Below are positions 1-13,349 of a stretch of DNA of 64,000 nt, one piece after another; position 1 is the stretch's first letter, and every line of letters begins with the position of its first letter. Below the pieces are notes generated by a model. The model saw only the letters and a list, made by a program, of their open reading frames with translations. It did not search any database and was not told the origin of the DNA. A program made the translations under genes and the position numbers. This DNA comes from Tomocerus qinae (lineage: Eukaryota; Arthropoda; Collembola; Entomobryomorpha; Tomoceridae): positions 106,892,875 through 106,956,874 of the forward strand of contig CM034546.1 of the NCBI GenBank assembly GCA_020055645.1, given 5' to 3'.

Positions 1-1445
1 TAAAGCCATGCAAATCTGACATACAGACAGGCTGAAAGAGATAAAAGTTCTCTCTGCCATGCAACACTGAATTTAAAATGAAAATGACATCTGAAACACA
101 CATAAAAGCCAAAACGGGAGATGAATAGCATTCACGACTGTGTGGGTCGTAAGTACTTCTATCTTCTGGTGCATCAAATGTCTCATCCTAAGTATTTTGT
201 AACTTTACTTTTGCAATTCTCAATTTTGTACCGTATCGTCTCTATCTGTCTTCAGATCAGAAGTAGATGCTGCGCGATCTATTTAAACATCTGTACTGAG
301 CATCATCACAGACGGATGCGTATTATTCCTATCTATCCTCATTATGTAATGATAAAGTCGAAAGTATTCTACACTGTTAGAAAAAGCTTACAGCAAATTA
401 AAAACACACAGGTACTCCTTGTCTCTCTGCTCTTTTGTTTATTGTTTACCTTTCGTATTTATCAAAAGCCCACGCGTAACTTTTTACTCCTATTCAACAT
501 CAACAGAATATCAGAAAAGTTGATTAATAATAAATACAATAAAGCCAACAGGTTAGGGAAACTATAAAATGCAAGCACAAAAACAATTCTCAAGTAATAA
601 TAGTAGTTTCGTAGTAGTGAGTGATCATTCTAGTTTGGAAGGCTCTAGGCTGTTGTGCTAAAAGAATTTTCATACGAGTCATTCAAGCTTGTCACGAATC
701 GGCGAATGTGAAGTCACTATTTGAAAAGTCATGGCCAAACAGTCGGAAGAGAAGATGGTAGTTAATTAAATGAAAACGAGGCAGATAAATTGTATGGTTT
801 AACAACTTTTCCTGTTGCATATCCAGTGGAACCGTTCTCCATGACGTAATCTACTCAAATAATATCAGACTCAGTATCATAGACTCAGTATCATTCATTT
901 TTATTACTCGGTTCAGTTATCTCCATCTGTATTTCTGGAAATTTGATGCAAGGAGATAAAGAGCATTTATTTTAAGGAGCATTGTTGCATAAGAAAGAAG
1001 CATGCAATAAAGACAGGTTAGGAATACGAAGAGATTGCTAAGATTAAGCAAGGCCATGACAGTAATAAACAGAGCTCATCAACTTGAATCGGAAAGGCAC
1101 TTAATGCAGATTGCTATTATTATGCATCATCTCTAGTGCAGTTAATCTTTGCGATACTTCTGAATATACAGAATTGAAATGGAGGCTAATGCATAAATGT
1201 TTCTATCTCCAAAATCTTTTTATCTTTGTCCAATCTATTTCATAATTGCAAAAGGTTGATCTATAGTAAGTACACCGCACATTGTGTGTTTACCTGAGGT
1301 AATTATTATCTTTAGAACTTTTCTTCGTTTAATTTCTGAAAATTAAAGAGTAAACTTTATATTAGTATCTAAATACATATAAGGGTAGACAAATCTTTTT
1401 TGGTGATTACGACTGTCGACTCTGTGTGATAGTACAGTAAGATAA
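1..1445. other. AT-rich non-coding stretch
   Basis: No gene is supported here. A 148-codon open frame lies at 121-567 on the plus strand. Its translation is rich in Leu, Ile, Phe, Tyr, Lys and Arg, as expected from chance translation of AT-rich DNA, and it shows no domain, convincing signal peptide or splice partner. I see no tRNA, promoter or repeat that can be named with confidence. Confidence 0.5.
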
Positions 1446-1621
1446 ACAGTCGAATTCTACATCGCTACTCAGACTTCAATCGGAACTTCACTTACTCTTC
1501 AAGTCCCAAGTCGTATTCAGGATTCACTTGAGTAATGACTTGAAGTCAAGTTCTAAGGTACCTCCAGACCTACCTTGGCACTTGACTTGAGCTTGACAAA
1601 TTTTTGAAACTCCCGCTCAAA
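1446..1621 (+). repeat. Left terminal inverted repeat, 176 bp
   Basis: This arm pairs base for base with 4158-4333. Only a few substitutions are visible, for example TTACTC against TTGCTC in the middle. Homology stops abruptly at AGGACC on the inner side, which marks a real repeat boundary. Confidence 0.85.
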
Positions 1622-2679
1622 GGACCAAATCTGATTTCCGCGGTGACCCCGGCCCCACAGCCATAAAATTTGAATATAAATTAGATCAGGGGGACTCGGC
1701 CCCAGATATTTCAATAGTGACGTCATATTTTCAAAATTCTTGGCTATAGCAACACGATTTTTGATTTTATGTGACTATAGACATGGGTAACGACAAGGGA
1801 CGAAGTTGCCTGGTGTACACATACTGTACCAATGTGTTTCGAACATAACTATGACAGTCCCTCCCCCCTTTAGGTGAAGTCAATAGAATGTTTTGCTCTC
1901 TTTCTGCTGCCAGTTTGAACAGGAAAACTGGGTGCAGGCCCATGGAAGATCAGCGGCTGTATCCATGACCACGGACTTTTTCTCAGCTAAAAGCAAACTG
2001 AATGCACCCACTTCTCAAACTGGCTGAAGAAAGATGCTGAAATTGGTTATTGGCATTACCCAAGAAGCATAAACTGTAGTCATAGCGCTGTATAAGGAGA
2101 GTCCAGTAGCGAATTTTGCTATTTAGATTTCTGAAGATTTATAAGGGATTTTTTCTGAGAAAAGTCCCTTTTCTCTACCTTTGCTATAATACTTCAACGC
2201 TGATTATCCCACTCCAGCATCCAAGTAATCGTTATGCATTTATTCCTTCCAACTACATAGCAACCACATAAAGTTGGATATTTAGGGATAAAATTAGTGA
2301 AAAATGTCCCTTTTATAAACTTTCAAAATTCCTTACGGGAAGTTCTCTATTGAACACTCCTTATACAGTTTATGCTGCTAGGCATTACCAAGATGCGTCG
2401 ATTTTGTTATTCTAGTGACGCATTTTATATCAACACCATTGCAAGGTGAAGACATAGGAGGCGCTTTCCCGATTTTTGCACCCAATTCGTATTCCACTTA
2501 CTACCACAGGGAAGTAGATACCCCACCCAACCAAATAATCATTGTTACTTGGTCTTTGGTGCTTACATCTCTGTGACATCATAGGTAGAATTCCAATCGG
2601 GTGCAAAATCGGGGAATATCACTCTATGCCTTCACCTCAAGGCTAGTAGAAGTAAAATAGGTTTCTCTTGCAACTAACT

Positions 2680-3045
2680 GGTACTCTTGTAATGTTCTTT
2701 AAGAAATCACCCGCTGGCCAACAAACAAAACATTTATCTGACCTAAACACAGCAAGTGAAAATAAATACGCTGTATACGAATCCATTCTCACCAAATATT
2801 AGTTAACCAATAGTACCAGCCTGTGTGGGTAATAAATATTACATAAAATTCGAATTTTCCCAATTTAATCCGAAAACTCGGATATTATGTAATGTTTATT
2901 ACCCGAATAAGCGGGTATTATTGGTGATCTAATATTTGGTGGGAGTGTATTCGGATGCAGCGTATTTATTTCCACTTGTGTTGAGGTCGGACAAATGTTT
3001 TGTTGGCGAGCGGGTGATTTCTAAAAGGAAATTACAAGAGAATTC
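2680..3045. repeat. Imperfect inverted repeat with arms of about 160 bp
   Basis: The left arm (about 2680-2860) contains AGAAATCACCCGCTGGCCAA and the stretch ending CACCAAATATTAG. The right arm (about 2880-3045) is its diverged reverse complement. Blocks shared by both arms include AATAAATACGCTG, ACCAAATATTAG and GGTAATAAA. The short centre falls near 2868. Mismatches and small indels show that the arms have diverged more than the outer terminal repeats. Confidence 0.75.
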
Positions 3046-3267
3046 CTCCTATGGTTTGGAATACCCAGGCACTTCTGAATTTTTTTGTATGTAAACCGAT
3101 TTATGACGTCACACGGTGACTTTCACATACATTTGCATTGGGCATCACCATAGTGAAAGTACATGTCAAAAAATAATTTTTTCTAAAATATTTTTCTGTC
3201 CCATGGAAATGTATAGGAAATGTAGTTGTGTGACGTCACAAATCGGCTACATTACCAAAAAATTGAA

Positions 3268-3426
3268 TGAAATGTCAACATGGGTGAAATGGGGGGGGGG
3301 CACACACACACACATACATACCCCCGGAAATTATAATATAGTATAGAAATGTCAACATGGGTAAAATGGGGGAGGGTGGACACACACACATACATACATA
3401 CCCCCGGAAATTATAATATATTATAG
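3268..3426 (+). repeat. Two-copy tandem repeat of about 79 bp with CA microsatellites
   Basis: Unit one (about 3268-3347) and unit two (about 3348-3426) both run from ATGTCAACATGGGT through a G-run and a CACACA/CATACATA tract to CCCCCGGAAATTATAATATA. The differences lie mainly in the G-run, (G)9 against GGGGGAGGGTGG, and in the number of CA and CATA steps. Confidence 0.8.
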
Positions 3427-3911
3427 ATGTTGACAAACAGCCGATAAAGGATTGCTGCATATTAGATGTCCATAGTTACCATCATAGAGAACCTTATCAG
3501 AAATGACGTCATACTCTATGGTAGCAAAGAAAGTAGCATGAAAATCGAAAAACGTTCTTCCGGTTGCTGAAACGCCGAAAGTAGGAAGTGCAGCATGCTG
3601 GGTTTTGCATATGTTGTGCTCCAATATATAATCAATTATGTCCCCGAATTTCATATCTTTTGGAGTTTGCAGTATATCGTTTTTATACGAAATTCTTTAA
3701 GAGATTTTTATTTCCCTATTAATTACATGCAAAAACCGTCCCTACAAAATAATTAATATCTCTCGTTTGAAAGGGTGCAGCACTCTGGTTCTTGCATGAT
3801 TTGAAAATAAGGAATTAAATCTACACCTCAGCAAAATTTCAACTTCATATTCCTTTGCAGTCCCTATTTTAAGATAGGGCCGAATATTACACAAAAATGT
3901 GGATTTCGTCC

Positions 3912-4157
3912 TTTCAATACAAAATAATTTTGAAGTCTAACTTCGTCAAGTGGGCTTCATGAATACCACCCCTACTTGGACTTCAACTTGACTTGAATCA
4001 ACCCTTACTAACAGTCGAATTCTACATCGCTACTCAGACTTCACTTCAAGTCTAACTTTAGTAAGGGTTGATTCAAGTCAAGTTGAAGTCCAAGTAGGGG
4101 TGGTATTCATGAAGCCCACTTGACGAAGTTAGACTTCAAAATTATTTTGTATTGAAA
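3912..4157. repeat. Perfect palindrome with 100-bp arms and 46-bp spacer
   Basis: Positions 3912-4011 are the exact reverse complement of 4058-4157; I found no mismatch when reading the arms against each other. The spacer 4012-4057 carries a forward copy of the element's terminal motif. Single-stranded DNA or RNA of this segment would fold into a very stable hairpin. It lies directly inside the right terminal repeat. Confidence 0.9.
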
Positions 4158-4333
4158 TTTGAGCGGGAGTTTCAAAAATTTGTCAAGCTCAAGTCAAGTG
4201 CCAAGGTAGGTCTGGAGGTACCTTAGAACTTGACTTCAAGTCATTACTCAAGTGAACCCTGAATACGACTTGGGTCTTGAAGAGCAAGTGAAGTTCCGAT
4301 TGAAGTCTGAGTAGCGATGTAGAATTCGACTGT
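4158..4333 (-). repeat. Right terminal inverted repeat, 176 bp
   Basis: Reverse complement of 1446-1621. It directly abuts the right arm of the internal 100-bp palindrome. A partial second copy of the end motif (4335-4382) follows outside it, so the right end is duplicated relative to the left. Confidence 0.85.
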
Positions 4334-4382
4334 AAAGTTAGACTTGAAGTGAAGTCTGAGTAGCGATGTAGAATTTGACTGA

Positions 4383-7300
4383 AAGTCACTCTCGCTTGCT
4401 AATAAAATCCAAAAATCTCTGCTCCAGTTTACTTCAATTTGATTCATTCAACTGTAATTATTCTTTGACAAAGTCTTGAAGCTATGAGACGCGGCAAATT
4501 AGCGTTGTGATTATCCTTAAATTATGGTAATATATTCATAGACTTCCCTCGGGCATTTCGGAAACTGTAGATGTGTACTAACAGACAGTATGCTCATTAC
4601 ATCATACAATTAGTATACACAAGAAAAGGAAATTAGAGTGGAAAGACAGAGGGATACAATAAATCCTGGCATTTATTTCCTTGCCATTTCCTATTGCTGT
4701 ATAGAAATGTAATGACGATGAGCTGAGGGGCAGCCTTGGCCATTAAATCTAAGGCTCGTTCCTCCATATCATTTATCATACAAATAATTCAAGCTTAATG
4801 CAGGTGAATTTTGTATTAAATGAGCAGTAGATACAAAGTCAAAATGTCTTGTCTGAATAATACTCACCAATTTAGGCAATCTTAATCAGACAAGACAGTT
4901 TTAACTATATAGCTACTGAATCTTATCTGATAGATGCATTTCCGTATAACATACGATCAACTGACAAGACTTTGTCGGCTTGCCCTAGAGCTACTAATCT
5001 TTATAAATAAGGCAATCTTTAGAAATTATAACAATACGGAGGGACTGCAACGAAAGTACAATGAATACGATTCTGTATACACATAATATATTGATAATGG
5101 TTACGCGTAATGCAATGCTAATGTACAGAATGAAAAGTCGAGCGATACCCCTGAATAGTCATGCAATTGATGCAATAGTGAAATGAAACGAAACGAAATG
5201 CAATTTAAAGTTGACAAGGCAAACTGCGAGAGAGATGTAGTAGACATGAATGAGTTACTTACTATCTCTCTGCCTAGCGTGCCCTATGTCACTCTACAAT
5301 CAGTTGATTTCCTTGTATCAATGTAGTAGAGGAATAATAGAGTTCTGTATATCTAATAGGAAATCATAGTTTTGGTTAGACACGCTTTTCAGATCTATCA
5401 ATACAAATAAATATAGTCTGAGTCATCTATTAGAATGCATTGTAATGCTACTTATAGACAATTATAATACTGTTTTAAATGAATGCCCTATGCATGAGGA
5501 GAGCAGACAAAATGAGATGAAAGTGTTCATGACCTTAGTTTACTAACCCCAGCCCAGAGAAGATTATTTTTGTTATTGTGAGGATGGACGCAGGATTTTC
5601 TCCGTATTCTCCTGGCTATTTTCTTGCATAGTTTAGACAGCAGGAGAGCGGAGTTGATTCGAAATGATTCTTTCTTCTCATGATTCACTTAATACTTGCT
5701 ACCCACGCATAGGAACGAAAAAATGCAATGCTTCGGTTTACTTGGCTTCATATTTAAGAAAAATGTTTAGCATTGTTGTGTGCTAAACTAGGTATTATTC
5801 TAAGTACGTTAATAGTATGGACTATACGGAGATGTAATGAGCAAAGATTATGAAATATGACCAACAGACTCTTTTGTTTCACCTCAGTGCCATTATTAAT
5901 GGGCGGAATTAACTCCATGGCATGAGGCACGTAGCACACATTTAGAAGGATCTCGTCAGCTCACCGTAACATCTTCTATTAGCATTTAACAATAAACACT
6001 ACCCAGCACATTATGGTCATCCATCAAACTTCTTTGATAGCAGAAAATTTCGACGCAGCTCGTTTTTAGCTACTTACTCGCGCTTACAAAATTCCATTAA
6101 GCCTCCCCTGCCTAAAGTACAGTAATCTAACTAGCATTTTTAAGAAAATAGTCTTTAGGATTAATTCAAACATAAAATTGTTTTTTTCTCTATCATCACA
6201 CGAGATAATTTCTTTCCGTTCAAAATACAATTACGTAGTTAGATTACGTACTTGTATTGTTCATAGTCAAGTTACAATAGTGACACGTTTTACATTCTGC
6301 ACATTTCAGTTTCAGCAGACAAGAATAGATTTGTGTCATAGCAAATAAGAATTTGGAAAATATGGTTGAGTGTAAAATACTCAAATTAACTATTACTACT
6401 AGTCATAAAATTATTTAAGTGTCTGAGGAACATTCTGATGTTAATTAGATACTAAAATATCTATGTCATGACGGCTGCTGTAGAATATTACTAAAATACT
6501 CAAAGAACTACAATTTCTTGCCTTGGTCATCACATCTCATTAATTTGCAGATAGCAAAAATATTTTTAATATTATTTGATCTTGTCATTTACATCTACAT
6601 TCCAAGTAATCTGATAATGCTGTCACAAGGAAAGTAAAGTATCTAAATGGGTATTGATTATTTGACGATTCTGAGTATTATATACGTAAAAGCTCTGAAA
6701 TGCCACGTAATTGTAAAACAGGGTAGTCGTTGTCATCATATACTTTTTAATGTTTGGAATTTGCAGTCACGTCAATTCGAGTCAAGGGTGAGAGCAATTC
6801 CCTTTTCAAGGTTCATCGTTTTATGAACTTTGTGATAAAAATTTTGACCTATGAATGATGCTGCAGTTATTGGTCTGACTACTTAGCAATTAAAGAACTA
6901 ATTAAATGCGGCATGTAGTTTGAGGGAACTATTTTAAAATGGATAAAAAGCTATTTATGTATGCAATCAGTAATTTATTTGGCATACCTACATGAGCTGA
7001 TGTATCAAAGTAATATTTAAGGGTTAATAAACTAGTATTTATTCTCAATTGCATTTGTTGATAATGTTAATTTTCAAATCTTGTTTTTGAAGGAATGAAA
7101 TTACATCCTTATTTGTATCACTTATTGGTTTATAGCTAATGAGAGCGTATAGAGAAATTGATAGTGAAGGATATTAATGAAATTGAGTATGGGTTAAGAT
7201 CTGTGAACATGCATGACACAGATAAGAATTTCTAAATCTAGAATTCAGTATGTGAGAAAAGGCCGACAAAATGCGCAGACTTGCATTTAATCTTCAATGC

Positions 7301-10300
7301 TGTCAGCAGCTAATTATTTCGCTTTTGGAGAAAAAACACGGTCTAATTACCAAGAGAGTGGAAATGTAGCGTGCAATGTGATGCTAATAACTTTCTGGTT
7401 AAAAGTATTAATGATCCTTGTACTGTATATGCATATAGCACAGTTTTTCTTTATAAGCAAGTGCATAGTGCAAACTTTTATAGGAGTTCTTGAATTGAAT
7501 GGAGTCTCGCCCTCTCGCCTTGTCCAAGTCTTGGCGACTGTTGTGCACACTCTGTAATGTAATTGCTATCGCGCTATTAGCGAAACTTAATAATATAATC
7601 AAAACTTTGTGTGCTTAATAATCTCTAATTTACAATACATTAACTTACATAAGAGTTATAGGCATCACTTTTTGTATTATCTGTACCTTTATAAAACTCG
7701 AGAGTCAATGCATGTCATATTTTCTTGGCCTTACTTTGTTGATTGCATTTATTCTCTGCTCGCTCATGTAACAACTTCTTTCTGTTCTGCTGGATTGGTC
7801 TCCAACTTAAATGCTCTTTTATCGCAATGGCCTTTACCCAATAAGTCATTCAAAATACTCTTATACATTACCATGTGCTTATTTTAGAATTAAAAATCTC
7901 ACAAAGGAAACTTTTCATCCCGAATTACAGATATTATAAAAGTACTAAATTATGTAGGTGCCTTATATCTGTGAAATTGTAAAAAATTATGGTCTAAGTG
8001 AATGATCAAATGATTCACGTACATAATTCAATCTCCATTTATATATACCCATTATAATAGTACAAGGAGGAAACCTTTAAGCTACCCACGCTATATATAC
8101 ATCTATGATAGTAGGAGTTTAATTTGATATAATGGAATTTTACAATTGTATACAATATGCTTGCTCAAAAGTTAATTACAAAAAAATTAATAAATGCGAC
8201 TTGTCAGTAACTTTGGTCGTCCTTCGATGTCTTTATCAAATTGCTGTAACACCAGCCCAGACGTAAAAATGGATTTTTTTGTTAGATTCAAGGCGTCTTG
8301 TTCATTCAATACTGTAGTATGTCTCAAATCCTGTTCGGGGAAGAGACTACCACAACTCGATTAAATTTCGTAAGTGTAAGACACCCATAATACTTGAATC
8401 TCCAATTCTAAGCGTGGGTAGTTTTCCTAGACGCGCATAAAACTATTTCCTGAAAAGTGAATGACCCAGTTATTAATTTGGTTGGTAACCCGACCTATGT
8501 GATGATCTAACTGATTTGAACATGTAAAGTTAGTTCATCCATTGGTGGCGTGTTGTTTCATCTGCCATAAAACAGAGGTAGCCCATTTGTGCATGTAGAC
8601 AACCGGGATATCCGTGTTAGCTAATGGAGTTCCTCAGTCACCTCTACTTCAGGCCACGCAAGTTTACACGACATTCTGACTATTTGTGATGAACTGTGCT
8701 TTATTAGACATGGACTCACTCTTCTTGGTTCAGTTGTTTAGGATGAAATGCAATTTACATGGATGTGCTTAGCTGTATATTATGGAATAGGATAAAAACG
8801 AGATTGCATACTTAAATTACAGTTTAACCTCATGTTCATTAGAAGTTGAAGAAAGGAAAACCAAGCCAAAATTAAAGATTTACTTCAATTTCCTTTTCGG
8901 CTTAAAGTTTCCTTTTGTTTCTACGTAGTGGCAAGGCGTTTTGCATTCTGTGCATCGCACAATCCTAATAAGGAACACACATCGTCTTATTCACATGCAA
9001 AGAAGAATTATGTAATGTGGAAGATCATTGATCTTGACATTGGGTTTGCAATTCTTCGACAATTTTTGAGTAAGCAATTTAAACCATGTGTACTTGATAA
9101 CGCTGAGATAATTTTTTATCTGCTACTCGTACAATATACTTTGATACTCTGTAGAATTAATTTATAATGCATGTTTTAGTAAGTAACACATTAGCAGACA
9201 CTAGCATGAGTTGTGTAAGTATAAAGTGTTTTATAGCATTGAGGAATGTGCATCTGCACATTGTAAAACTATAAAGCTCACCTTAGTCCCGTTTTATAAG
9301 TAATCTGTTGGTATGTATTAGAATAATGCGATGATGAAATGAGCCGTTTTGCTTTGTTTATGTCTGTTGTAGGCTTTTATGTGTGGGATGGTAATAATAA
9401 AGAGTATAATGCATTGTTTTCTGTATGATAGTAATGTAAATCAGATTCGGATCGAATATACATTAGTTTACATGTGTAAGCACATAGGAGTGGGGTGTAT
9501 GCATTGCGTATAGGATAATTGACGTGAATGGTACATTATACAGACATTATTTCCAATGAGATCACAGAATACAATGGAATAGGACGGAAAAAAACATGGT
9601 CAATCAAGACGAGATTGCAGATTCGTTTCGTGTAGCTCTGTTTTATGCAAGGAAGCTTTGTTATGCTATGCTAAAGCTGTAGTATTGTTATTATGTTATG
9701 ATACAGAGGAAGAGATCATATCAATGACGGCGTATCTCTTTTCTCACAGAGCCGAGGAACTGGCGGATGTTGCATTCCAACGTGATTAATCATCTGAGAA
9801 GCTCCGTAAAGTAATCTTAAAATTACATTGCCCTGAACAAAAATGAATTATTAAGAGCTATAGTCTAGTAAACTTGCACACAATAATATAACAATCAACG
9901 AAATAAATGAAACATAAACTGTCTTATGTTATGTAAGAATAATGTACATTTCAAGGGCTGATTCATGTTCAAGTCAAATGTGCAATTGCTTTGCAAGTGT
10001 GTAGAATTTAGATACAAATAGATAGGAGATGAGCTGTGTTTACCTGTGTAGGAGAGGAAGGAAGCTGAGACGGAACAACTATCATCATTTATTTTAAGTG
10101 CTTGCTCTTTTGTCTTAACCTGACTTTTATTAATTGCAACTATTACATAGTGCATGAACACGTACTTATATACTCTCTGGATAGATAATACTCACCCATC
10201 AGTTTTTATTGCCAGATTGAAATATTTAACTGCCTACACACACATCATATACAATACAATCTCAAGTTTATCTCATCATACTTAAAGGCAATCTCCATTA

Positions 10301-13300
10301 TCAGTAATATAGTCAATTGAAGAAATTGTGCACTCTGTTATGTTTTATGAGCAAAATCAACAACATTTTACTCATACTCATGTTTCTCACACGCAATGTA
10401 CAACTCACTTTAATGAAATGTCATTTTCAGTTATCTCTTGTCATGTCAAACAATCCTACTCACTCTCGACCCAGAACAAACATACCATAATCCTAATATT
10501 TATTTTTCATTGAGAACCTATTTATCATTATGGTCTTATTTGACATGCTTCAATTAGTCAATAGTTTCATAAAGTTGAATCTACAGTTCATATTTTTGAG
10601 AAAGTACTTTGAACCGAATCAAATGTGAATGGCTTTTTATTCTTCGTTTACAGATATCACATACAAATGTCGATTTGTTTTTAAAATGATTCCGATGTAA
10701 ATAATGACTATAAATAAGCAGATGTGAAGTTCTCGTTTGTAGGAATAAGATTAAGTGGAAATATAGCATAACCGTTGTATAATATTTTATCTAATGCCAT
10801 GTAAAATACGATTAGGTCCTGTAACGTGAGCTAATGTTCCCAAAAGTTTTATAGCCAATTAAGATGCTTAATTGTCATAGCTCGGTTTTGTGGTTAGCCA
10901 TAATATATCTACTTACGTACTATTAGGTTTCAGTCTCGTACACCACCGGACATGTATTATGCAATGCTATCTATTCAGCAAGCATTAGTTTCAAATTGGA
11001 ATTTACCCGTGAGAGAAATAGGATTAACATAATCTAGGCATGTAAATCAGTTATCGTGTATGGTGTCAAATTAGAAGCTGTTAATAAATTGGGTTCTTAG
11101 TTCCAGTAGGCTAGAATGAAGGAACAATGGATTATAAGTGAATAGTAGAATAAAACCGAGAGTAGTAATGATATTAAGTGTAATGATATGCTGCGACAAG
11201 TAGGAACAATAAGCAATTGAAGGAAACGAGCTCGGAACGGAAACAAAAGTAGCCCCTAAATCCCCAGGAATAACAATTACATTACATAACACTTAAAAAG
11301 TCACAGAAAGTTAAGGAAAATGGTCTGTTAAGACAGTGGAATGGAATGCACCTACTTTGCCTAATTCTGGTGGGTCTTGAGTTAGAAAACAATGCATTTA
11401 TTTATTGGAGATTCTGATAGGGGTAATCCAGTAAGGAGAACATGGTGAAGTAGTCAAATCAAGTCGTAGGATAAGCTTTTCTTAGAGCGAGCGAGTGTCT
11501 TTTCTCGAGCCTGGGAAGGAAACTCGTTTATTCTCAAGAGCTTTAACAGCTTACACAGCTATTCACTTATTTATCTTTTTGTTCTTGTTGGGAAGACTAT
11601 GGTTTGCCATTGCTGTGTCTAGGTGGTTTTTGTTGTTTTCCTCCGCACACACAGTCAATTGCTGATTACGTGAATTGTAGGAGATGGTGTGGGCTCAACT
11701 GAACTTGAGATTTAGGAAACACGGAATAGGCGAAACGAGGTTCTTTCATTATTTACTATATTGCAATAAATACAATGAATTGCTTCGGGTTCACTTCCTT
11801 TCCTGACTGAGTCAAATGGGACTAAAGCAGTGCACTAAAGTAGTAAAGCAAAGGGCAACCGGTAAACCTGAATCAAATCAACTTAGATAAATAGCTCTTT
11901 TCGTTTTCTCGTTTTTCTAATTCCGAAAGAACGGTACACGTCCACTCTCCTCAAACATTTTTTACCATTTTTGTACTACATTCGTTTGCATGACACGCAC
12001 ACCATTTCCAGTGTTCTCACAAATTCTACATAATAAAAGTGCAGTTAAACATTATAGTCTCTTGTTACCTAAACAGTTCATGGGGCTAAGTAACTAAATA
12101 AATGTAAAGTGCATGCATGAAAGAAATCAGACACTTTGACAATAGACGAAGGACAGAGAGACAACAGGGTATCTAATGTCACGTCACTTGTCTTCAATTC
12201 ATGTCTCTACTATTCAATCACACACCAAAAACTAAAGGAAGAACCTCCAGCTTGCTCCAGTCAAAAATCTTTCCTATACCTCTCTACCTATAATAGATAC
12301 TCTCTGCAACTTTAGCCGTGCGAAGAAAATCTCAGCAGTTTATGTCCAAATTATTATTTAGGAATTTTAAAAGTTTTCTAGACCTCTTTTGGTAACTTGG
12401 CATGTACAATTAATTACAATACAAAAAAGGTACTATCAAAAAATGCAATTTTAGCCGTTATGCATTATTCAATGGCAGTAGAGAGTACAATGGGCGGAAA
12501 TCAATTGATCAATTCATGGAGTCACTATACTAAATGCATAATGAATGTCATTGTCAATACAAATTGCTATATTAATCCGTTATACATTTATGAATTCCTT
12601 GTTTTACTTTGTACCGTACCGATACGTACTTACAGTACCAATCTGTAAGCATTTGCATCTCCATAAAAAGTAAAAGTGTGACAGGAGACAAGCGTGGAAA
12701 GATAAATATTATGCATTTTTTATCCAAGATTTAGAGACATCTTATTATGCATCAATCTCTACATCACTATACGTTATATCCTGTCGCGTAGCTAAATTTT
12801 AATGAGTCTGCACGGTAATATCATATTAGTTCTAACATTCGCTTCCTCGTAAACTTTACGTTTTAGCTTATGTTCCTTTTCAGTCCTAAAATAAAGTACA
12901 AACAACAAAGTATAAATTTTACCTGAATTTTACCTAACTACATGGCCATTATATCAGTTGGTATAAGTACCAAAAATAATGCTATTAAAATTATATTAGG
13001 TTGATCAAGCAGTTGTTGTAATAAAAGTGTATGATGCAATTTTATTGAAGACACGTACCTGTTGGTAACGTGTAAAAGGAGTATAAAGATGATAAAGACA
13101 TTTCAAGGAAGATATACACCAATGGTTAAAGGGCTATGTACAAGTTCGAGGAAGAGCCAGTTGACTTTTGGCCTCGTACTCCTACTAACTCTCATCAGCT
13201 CATTTCATTAGAGTTGGGCTAATTTGCTTCGGAATCAGTTTGCTGGCATCCTCTACGTTTTCTGTTATTTACTGTCGTAAACTTTTTTACAACAGAACCG

Positions 13301-13345
13301 ACCGGTTGACCTAACACGGTGATTCTATGTACATACATTATACAA
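4383..13345. other. Gene-free AT-rich region
   Basis: No open frame longer than about 92 codons occurs, and none shows recognisable domains or a compatible splice partner. Open frames at 7297-7557, 7609-7887, 8928-9167 and 10161-9895 translate to hydrophobic or basic sequence typical of chance reading. I recognised no tRNA, snRNA or transposon boundary. It is probably intergenic or deep intronic. Confidence 0.5.
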
Positions 13346-13349
13346 CAGT

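Larger units (their letters stand above)
1446..4382. mobile_element. Fold-back type DNA element with long terminal inverted repeats
   Basis: A 176-bp sequence starting ACAGTCGAATTCTACATCGC at 1446-1621 recurs as its near-exact reverse complement at 4158-4333, without indels. This delimits a roughly 2.9-kb element. TAAA precedes the left end and follows the right end, so it could be a 4-bp target duplication. A further reverse copy of the end motif lies at 4335-4382, and a forward copy at 4012-4057. The interior is almost entirely successive inverted repeats: 1899-1936 with 2003-2034, 2055-2175 with 2285-2390, 2440-2480 with 2598-2645, 2680-2860 with 2880-3045, 3090-3115 with 3231-3255, and 3912-4011 with 4058-4157. 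There is no transposase-like ORF, so any movement would be non-autonomous. Foldback-like or MITE-derived is my best class; I cannot assign a superfamily. Confidence 0.7.

Noticed and set aside
3275..3654. Short ORFs over the CA-repeat and the fold-back element
   Set aside because: They read through microsatellite and palindromic DNA; no transposase signature.
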